This document shows, piece after piece, positions 50,673 through 55,510 of a stretch of 55,510 nt of DNA. How positions within the stretch are numbered: the first letter of the stretch is position 1; the number at the start of each line of letters is the position of its first letter. The DNA comes from Desulfosporosinus sp. FKB. Lineage in GTDB: Bacteria > Bacillota > Desulfitobacteriia > Desulfitobacteriales > Desulfitobacteriaceae. The position numbers were made by a program, and so were the translations under genes. The notes under the pieces were generated by a model. It saw only the letters and a program-made list of their open reading frames with translations. It did not search any database and was not told the origin of the DNA. Location: positions 1 through 55,510 of the forward strand of contig NZ_NADJ01000007.1 in the NCBI RefSeq assembly GCF_002196705.1. Direction: 5' to 3'.

Positions 50673-51143
50673 ATGGGAAATCTTGCGGACCGCATTGAAG
50701 AATATCTTAAAAGAATTCTGGAACAAACGCCAGATGGTTATATTATATTACAACGTAGCGAGCTGGCGGGAGAATTTGACTGCGTTCCATCTCAGATTAA
50801 CTATGTATTGGATACTCGGTTTACCGTAGAACGGGGTTATTTAGTGGAAAGCCGCCGAGGGGGCGGAGGATACTTGCGTATTGTCCGTTTGGGATTAGGC
50901 ATGGAAGGTCAATATCAACAGATCATGCGTCAATTAATTGGTGAGCAGCTTACACGGGTGCGCTGCAATGGGCTGGTCGAGCGATTGCTTGATGAACAGC
51001 TGGTGACGGTTCGCGAAGCGGCTCTAATTAAAGGAATTCTCTCAGGGGGCGCTTTGAGCGGCGAATTTACCGATTGGAATGTACTTCGTGCTCAATTAAT
51101 GAAGAGTATTTTAACCACGTTGAGCAGGGATGATTTGCTTTAA
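50673..51143 (+). CDS. ctsR: Transcriptional repressor CtsR
   Basis: A 156-residue heat-shock repressor of clp genes. The N-terminal winged helix has NLADRIEEYLKRIL and ELAGEFDCVPSQINYVLDTRF. The glycine-rich wing RRGGGGYLRIVR, which senses heat and reads the operator, follows. A C-terminal dimer region comes after. ATG 50673 has AAGGAG upstream; a frame from 50619 would extend into the operator and is rejected. First gene of the ctsR-mcsA-mcsB-clpC operon. Confidence 0.96.
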   Translation: MGNLADRIEEYLKRILEQTPDGYIILQRSELAGEFDCVPSQINYVLDTRFTVERGYLVESRRGGGGYLRIVRLGLGMEGQYQQIMRQLIGEQLTRVRCNGLVERLLDEQLVTVREAALIKGILSGGALSGEFTDWNVLRAQLMKSILTTLSRDDLL

Positions 51144-51156
51144 GGGGGGATTTGAT

Positions 51157-51672
51157 ATGCTTTGTCAACATTGTCAGCAAAGAGAAGCTAAAGTACAGAT
51201 AATGAAGACAGAAAATGGGGAGACCCGTGAAGTTTATCTTTGTGAAGTTTGTGCAAAACAAACTAAGGAAGTCAGTTTTATTTTTCATCCTGTTATTGTC
51301 CCGGAGTTTCTTCAAGCTTTATTTGGTTTAAATCCCAAATTACCGGAACAACCTTCTGAGAAGGTCTGCCCGAAGTGCGGCATATCTTTCTCCAGAATAA
51401 CTCAGGCCGGTAAGCTTGGCTGCAGCACTTGTTATGAAACTTTCGAAACACAGCTTGAGCCATTGCTTCGCAGGATACATGGCGGAGGGCAAAATGTAGG
51501 TAAGGTTCCTGTCAGACGAGGAAGTGCTATTAAAAACCGTTTGGAAGAGCGAAAGCTTAAAGAAAAGCTCCAACTATTAATTCAGCAAGAAAATTTCGAA
51601 GAGGCCGCCCTGGTCCGGGATCAAATTCGCGAGATCGAACAACTCATGGGAGGGGAAAACCATGACACGTAA
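51157..51672 (+). CDS. mcsA: McsA, activator of protein arginine kinase
   Basis: A 171-residue McsA. There are two zinc-finger-like halves: CQHCQQREAKV with CEVCAKQ (residues about 3-40), and CPKCGISFSRI with CSTCYETF. The C-terminal UVR motif (about 138-165) includes LQLLIQQENFEEAALVRDQI. McsA binds and activates McsB, and links it to ClpC. ATG 51157 is selected by AAGGGGGG upstream. It overlaps mcsB by 11 bp. Confidence 0.95.
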   Translation: MLCQHCQQREAKVQIMKTENGETREVYLCEVCAKQTKEVSFIFHPVIVPEFLQALFGLNPKLPEQPSEKVCPKCGISFSRITQAGKLGCSTCYETFETQLEPLLRRIHGGGQNVGKVPVRRGSAIKNRLEERKLKEKLQLLIQQENFEEAALVRDQIREIEQLMGGENHDT

Positions 51673-52702
51673 AGAACTTCTTTTGCAAACTAGTGCCTGG
51701 ATGGCTGAATCGGATTCCCCTGTCGTGATTAGCAGTCGTGTACGGCTGGCCCGCAACCTTGAAAACTATCCTTTTCCTCACGTTTTAAATATTGAAGGGG
51801 CTAGTCAGGTCGAACAGATTTTGGCCCAGACTCTTACAACGGTTCAGGCGGATCAAGACCCTTTACAGTATATGTCTCTGACGAATCTGACCAGTATTGA
51901 GCATCAGGTGCTGATTGAAAAGCATTTAATCAGTCCAAGTTTAGGAGGGTCTTCTGGATCAAGTGGGGTAGCCCTTGCCAAGGATCATAAATATGCCGTT
52001 ATGGTTAATGAAGAAGATCATTTAAGAATTCAAGTTCTTCTGCCGGGAAGACAATTGCTGGAGTGCAATCGTTTAGCAATGGCCTTAGATGATGCTCTGG
52101 AGGAAAAACTCGATTTTGCTTATCGGGAAAACCAGGGATATCTTACGGCCTGTCCGACCAATGTGGGAACAGGTCTAAGAGCTTCGGTTATGGTCCATTT
52201 GCCCGGTTTGGTAATGACTAAACAGGTACAGCAGGTTTTAGGGGCTTTGACGAATTTAGGATTAGCTATCCGAGGATTGTATGGGGAAGGATCTCAAGCC
52301 TATGGGCAGATGTTCCAAGTCTCTAATCAGATTACCCTGGGAAAAAGCGAAGAGGATATTCTCACTCATTTAGAAGCAGTGACCGGACAAATTTTAGAAC
52401 ACGAACTTCAGGCCCGTGAATATCTTCGCAGACAGATGCCCTTATTCTTAGAGGATAAAGTCTGGCGGGCCCGGGGGATCCTGAAAAATGCCCGTCTGCT
52501 TACTTCTGAGGATGCAATGCAACTATTATCCCAAGATCGTTTGGGAACAGATATGGGAATATTGCCTAAGAACAAAGAGAGCTTTGCAACGCTGCTTGTC
52601 AATACCCGTCCGGGATGTTTGCAATACATTCTTGATCGGGAATTGGATCCCAGTCAGCGAGATAGCGAAAGAGCCCGTTTGATTCGCGAACAGACAACAT
52701 AA
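51662..52702 (+). CDS. mcsB: McsB protein arginine kinase
   Basis: A 346-residue protein arginine kinase that tags proteins with phosphoarginine for degradation by ClpCP. It is a phosphagen-kinase homologue: ISSRVRLARNLENYPFP near the start (ATP-binding Arg residues), LLECNRLAM in the middle, and CPTNVGTGLRASVMVHLPGL as the kinase core. The C-terminal RDSERARLI corresponds to the RDxxRA pArg sensor. Overlaps mcsA, so they are translationally coupled. Confidence 0.95.
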   Translation: MTRKELLLQTSAWMAESDSPVVISSRVRLARNLENYPFPHVLNIEGASQVEQILAQTLTTVQADQDPLQYMSLTNLTSIEHQVLIEKHLISPSLGGSSGSSGVALAKDHKYAVMVNEEDHLRIQVLLPGRQLLECNRLAMALDDALEEKLDFAYRENQGYLTACPTNVGTGLRASVMVHLPGLVMTKQVQQVLGALTNLGLAIRGLYGEGSQAYGQMFQVSNQITLGKSEEDILTHLEAVTGQILEHELQAREYLRRQMPLFLEDKVWRARGILKNARLLTSEDAMQLLSQDRLGTDMGILPKNKESFATLLVNTRPGCLQYILDRELDPSQRDSERARLIREQTT

Positions 52703-52777
52703 TCCGGGCATGAACAAGCAGCGAGAAAACAAAAAAACTAGAATTTCTATTTTAATGTTAATGAAAGGATGAACGCA

Positions 52778-55219
52778 ATGAAAGGACGCTATACAGAACG
52801 TGCAGAAAAGGTTTTAATGATAGCTCAGAGCGAAGCCAAACGCATGGGACACAAGGTTGTAGGTACTGAGCACATTTTGCTGGGGCTTATTCAAGAAGGG
52901 GAGGGAATTGCTGCCCAAGCCTTGAGAAATTTGGGCCTGGATCTTGAAAAGGTCCGGACTATGGTTGAAGAAATTACAGGTGTAGGCCAACCCAATATGG
53001 GAGCTGTAGAACTGACACCGCGGGTAAAAAAGGTCTTAGAGTTAGCCAATGAGGAAGCCCATCGCCAGGACGTCAATTATATTGGTACAGAACACCTTCT
53101 TTTAGGTCTTATCATGGAAGGGGAGGGAATTGCCGCTCGAATCTTGGCTAATCTAAACGTCAATCCGGAAAGAGTTTGGAAACAAGTGGTTAAGTTGTTG
53201 GGTGGAGAATTAGACGAATCTGCTGTTCCGCCTTCCAACTCGGTTCCAGTCGGCAAAAACGCTGGGCCAGCCAATACTCCTTCCTTAAATGAATTTGGAC
53301 GGGATCTCACGCAGCAAGCCCGCGAAGGCAGATTGGATCCCGTTATTGGCCGAGAGCAGGAAATAGAACGGGTAATTCAAGTCTTAAGCCGCCGAACAAA
53401 AAATAATCCGGCTTTAATTGGCGAGCCGGGGGTAGGAAAGACGGCAATTGCCGAAGGTTTAGCTCAGGGAATTATCAACAACCGAGTACCGGAGATCCTC
53501 AGCAACAAGCGGGTAATAACGCTGGATCTTTCGGCTATGGTTGCAGGCAGCAAGTATAGGGGCGAGTTTGAAGAACGTTTGAAAAAAGTGATGGATGAAA
53601 TCCGGGCAGACGGGAATATCATTCTCTTTATTGACGAGTTGCACACTCTTATTGGAGCTGGTGCAGCTGAGGGGGCCATTGATGCAGCTAATATTTTAAA
53701 ACCTGCTTTAGCTCGCGGAGAATTGCAGTGTATAGGTGCTACGACTTTAGAAGAGTATCGTAAATATATTGAGAAAGACTCAGCCTTGGAACGCCGTTTC
53801 CAACCTATCACGGTCAGCGAACCAACGGTAGAGGAAGCAATCTTGATTCTGCGCGGCTTACGAGATCGTTATGAAGCCCACCATAGGGTTAAAATTACCG
53901 ATGAAGCCATTGAAAGCGCAGTACGGCTGTCTGATCGCTACGTATCAGATCGTTTCCTGCCGGATAAGGCTATTGACTTAATGGATGAGGCTGCGTCAAG
54001 AGTTCGGCTTACCAGTTATATTGCTCCCCCTGATTTAAAAACGCTTGAAGGGGAAATTGAACGACTGAAGAAGGAAAAAGAGGCTGCTGTTACGGGTCAG
54101 GAATTTGAAAAGGCCGCTCAATTAAGAGACCAGGAACACAAACTGAAGGAAGAGCTTGCCAAACAACGGGAAGAATGGGAAAGCAAGCGCCAGAAAGAAA
54201 ACTCAACAGTTACAGAGGATGATATTGCACAGATTGTAGCCAGCTGGACCGGAATCCCTGTCAAAAAATTGGCTCAAGAGGAAAGTGAACGGCTTCTGAA
54301 CCTCGAGGAAATTCTTCACCAAAGGGTTATAGGACAAGACGATGCAGTGACCGCTGTCGCGCGGGCAGTTCGACGGGCACGGGCAGGCTTAAAGGACCCC
54401 AAACGGCCAATCGGTTCCTTTATTTTCCTGGGACCCACAGGCGTCGGAAAAACAGAACTTGGTCGTTCTTTGGCTGAAGCTATGTTCGGGGACGAGAAAG
54501 CATTAATTCGCATTGACATGTCGGAATATATGGAGAAACACGCTGTCTCCCGTTTAGTGGGAGCTCCTCCCGGTTATGTAGGACATGACGAAGGCGGACA
54601 ACTCACAGAAGCGGTCAGAAGAAAACCTTACAGCGTTGTCTTGTTAGATGAAATTGAAAAGGCGCATCCTGAGGTGTTCAATATTTTGCTTCAAGTTCTT
54701 GAGGATGGGCGTTTGACGGATACGAAAGGCAGAACTGTTGATTTCCGCAATACAGTTATTATCATGACCTCCAATGTTGGTTCGTCCTTCTTGCGTAAGG
54801 ATGCCATGGGCTTTGCCGCTCAGAAGGATGAGAAAACAGAATATAAAAATATGCGCGGTCAGGTCATGGAAGAATTAAAACGAACTTTCCGTCCTGAGTT
54901 CCTGAATCGTATCGACGAACTGGTGGTTTTCCATTCTCTGAAGAAAGAGCATCTGGCGAAAATCACGGAAATTCTTGCTCTGCAGATGAATAAACGCCTG
55001 AAGGAGGTTGGCCTGGAGCTTCAGATCGATCCAAGTGCCATTGAACTTATTGCCAAAGAAGGCAATGATCCGACCTTTGGAGCTCGACCCTTACGCAGGG
55101 CAATTCAACGATTAATTGAGGACGCATTGTCTGAGAAGATCCTTCAAGGTGAGTTTAAAGTTGGAAACAAAATTTGTGTACGAGCAGATGAGGATAAAAT
55201 AGTTTTCTCGCAGTGCTAA
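52778..55219 (+). CDS. clpC: ATP-dependent Clp protease ATP-binding subunit ClpC
   Basis: An 813-residue AAA+ unfoldase for ClpP. It has two N-domain repeats ([20 protein letters not shown] and [20 protein letters not shown]). The first AAA+ module has [13 protein letters not shown] (about 214) and the second [14 protein letters not shown] (about 550). Between them is the M-domain/UVR segment (about 435-465, [17 protein letters not shown]). SIF-like C-terminal helices follow. Length and order are typical. ATG 52778 is preferred over 52769, since AAAGG directly abuts the earlier ATG. Last gene of the operon. Confidence 0.97.
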   Translation: MKGRYTERAEKVLMIAQSEAKRMGHKVVGTEHILLGLIQEGEGIAAQALRNLGLDLEKVRTMVEEITGVGQPNMGAVELTPRVKKVLELANEEAHRQDVNYIGTEHLLLGLIMEGEGIAARILANLNVNPERVWKQVVKLLGGELDESAVPPSNSVPVGKNAGPANTPSLNEFGRDLTQQAREGRLDPVIGREQEIERVIQVLSRRTKNNPALIGEPGVGKTAIAEGLAQGIINNRVPEILSNKRVITLDLSAMVAGSKYRGEFEERLKKVMDEIRADGNIILFIDELHTLIGAGAAEGAIDAANILKPALARGELQCIGATTLEEYRKYIEKDSALERRFQPITVSEPTVEEAILILRGLRDRYEAHHRVKITDEAIESAVRLSDRYVSDRFLPDKAIDLMDEAASRVRLTSYIAPPDLKTLEGEIERLKKEKEAAVTGQEFEKAAQLRDQEHKLKEELAKQREEWESKRQKENSTVTEDDIAQIVASWTGIPVKKLAQEESERLLNLEEILHQRVIGQDDAVTAVARAVRRARAGLKDPKRPIGSFIFLGPTGVGKTELGRSLAEAMFGDEKALIRIDMSEYMEKHAVSRLVGAPPGYVGHDEGGQLTEAVRRKPYSVVLLDEIEKAHPEVFNILLQVLEDGRLTDTKGRTVDFRNTVIIMTSNVGSSFLRKDAMGFAAQKDEKTEYKNMRGQVMEELKRTFRPEFLNRIDELVVFHSLKKEHLAKITEILALQMNKRLKEVGLELQIDPSAIELIAKEGNDPTFGARPLRRAIQRLIEDALSEKILQGEFKVGNKICVRADEDKIVFSQC

Positions 55220-55231
55220 TTGATTTATGAG

Positions 55232-55269
55232 AAACGGGGTTGTAACTTTGATTACAACCCCGTTTTTTT
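55232..55269 (+). terminator. Intrinsic terminator after clpC
   Basis: A perfect 14-bp stem AAACGGGGTTGTAA / TTACAACCCCGTTT with a 6-nt loop and a run of seven T. Confidence 0.95.
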
Positions 55270-55510
55270 AAAACAGCAGTCGGAAACAGTGACAAAAAAA
55301 CAAGAGGCACTGTAAAATAGCAGCTAAATTAACCAGATTATTACTAAATGATTATTAAGAAAGTGAACATACTAAAAATTAATAAGGAGCATTCCTGTGA
55401 GTAACAAAAAATGAGCTTTGAAAAAAAGACGACCTCACGTTAAGCTTTGAGAGGATGCACTGTTGGCCAACAGAATCCAATCAAAAAATAACGGAGGTCA
55501 CCCAGGTGAA
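55270..55510 (+). other. Gap after clpC; possible start of the next gene at the edge
   Basis: No gene in 55270-55505. CGGAGG (55492-55497) followed 8 nt later by GTG (55506-55508) could start the next rightward gene, which would lie outside the window. Too few codons remain to judge. Confidence 0.3.

Noticed and set aside
1-55510. CRISPR array or intact prophage
   Set aside because: No regularly spaced direct repeats and no phage structural or integrase genes were seen.

Overview
The window looks like chromosome of a spore-forming, anaerobic, low-to-mid GC clostridium, most like the Peptococcaceae (Desulfosporosinus, Desulfitobacterium or Syntrophobotulus type). The clues are a GerA-type spore germination operon, a ctsR-mcsA-mcsB-clpC operon, a B12-dependent ribonucleotide reductase with nrdR, an ECF nickel/cobalt importer with CooT, and a glycolate/glyoxylate gene set like that expected for Syntrophobotulus. 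The genus is inferred from gene content and recall, not from a search.

Layout. 1-330: the 5S rRNA that ends an rRNA operon, then two terminators. 355-4479 (minus): a gerK-like germination operon. 4990-7959: nrdR-nrdJ behind a promoter carrying two NrdR boxes 32 bp apart. 8000-19720: an accessory stretch of small and unknown proteins, a NimA-like flavoprotein, a GC-rich SpoU methyltransferase, two decayed genes (one nuclease-like), a UvrD-family helicase, a lone acyl carrier protein, a DUF3231 protein, an acetyltransferase and a hydrolase. 19845-22507: azlCD amino acid exporter divergent from a MocR regulator. 24297-27367: cooT and the NikQ/NikO/NikMN importer behind a terminator-containing leader. 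27372-28946 (minus): padR and an efflux pump. 29273-32514: ferredoxin, methyltransferase, GntR regulator and a split chromate transporter. 32641-38525: ung (minus), then sbcD-sbcC. 38851-46933: an IclR regulator, a three-subunit glycolate/lactate-type dehydrogenase, a CitE-like (malyl-CoA type) lyase and malic enzyme. 47183-50433: DinB, YgbA_NO, MFS, UspA and a small membrane protein. 50565-55219: the CtsR heat-shock operon.

How the genes work together. The 38.6-47.0 kb block reads as a catabolic module. Glycolate is oxidised to glyoxylate by the FAD/FeS dehydrogenase. A CitE-like lyase could join glyoxylate to acetyl-CoA. Malic enzyme would then decarboxylate malate to pyruvate. Three promoters in this block (before iclR, before the FeS subunit and before the lyase) each have a TTGAC(T/G) -35 box with a 17-bp spacer, followed about 20 bp later by the same dyad, GAAAC-N3-GTTTC/T. 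This is a strong candidate IclR-family operator and defines a small regulon.

The other notable signal is a family of dispersed, transposase-less repeats bounded by two hairpins like the ends of IS200/IS605 elements. Two copies (23.2 kb and, inverted, 30.3 kb) share a conserved internal core that may be an OMEGA/HEARO-type RNA. Shorter derivatives lie at 29.1, 38.7 and 47.1 kb. No CRISPR array, tRNA, intact transposase or complete prophage is visible.
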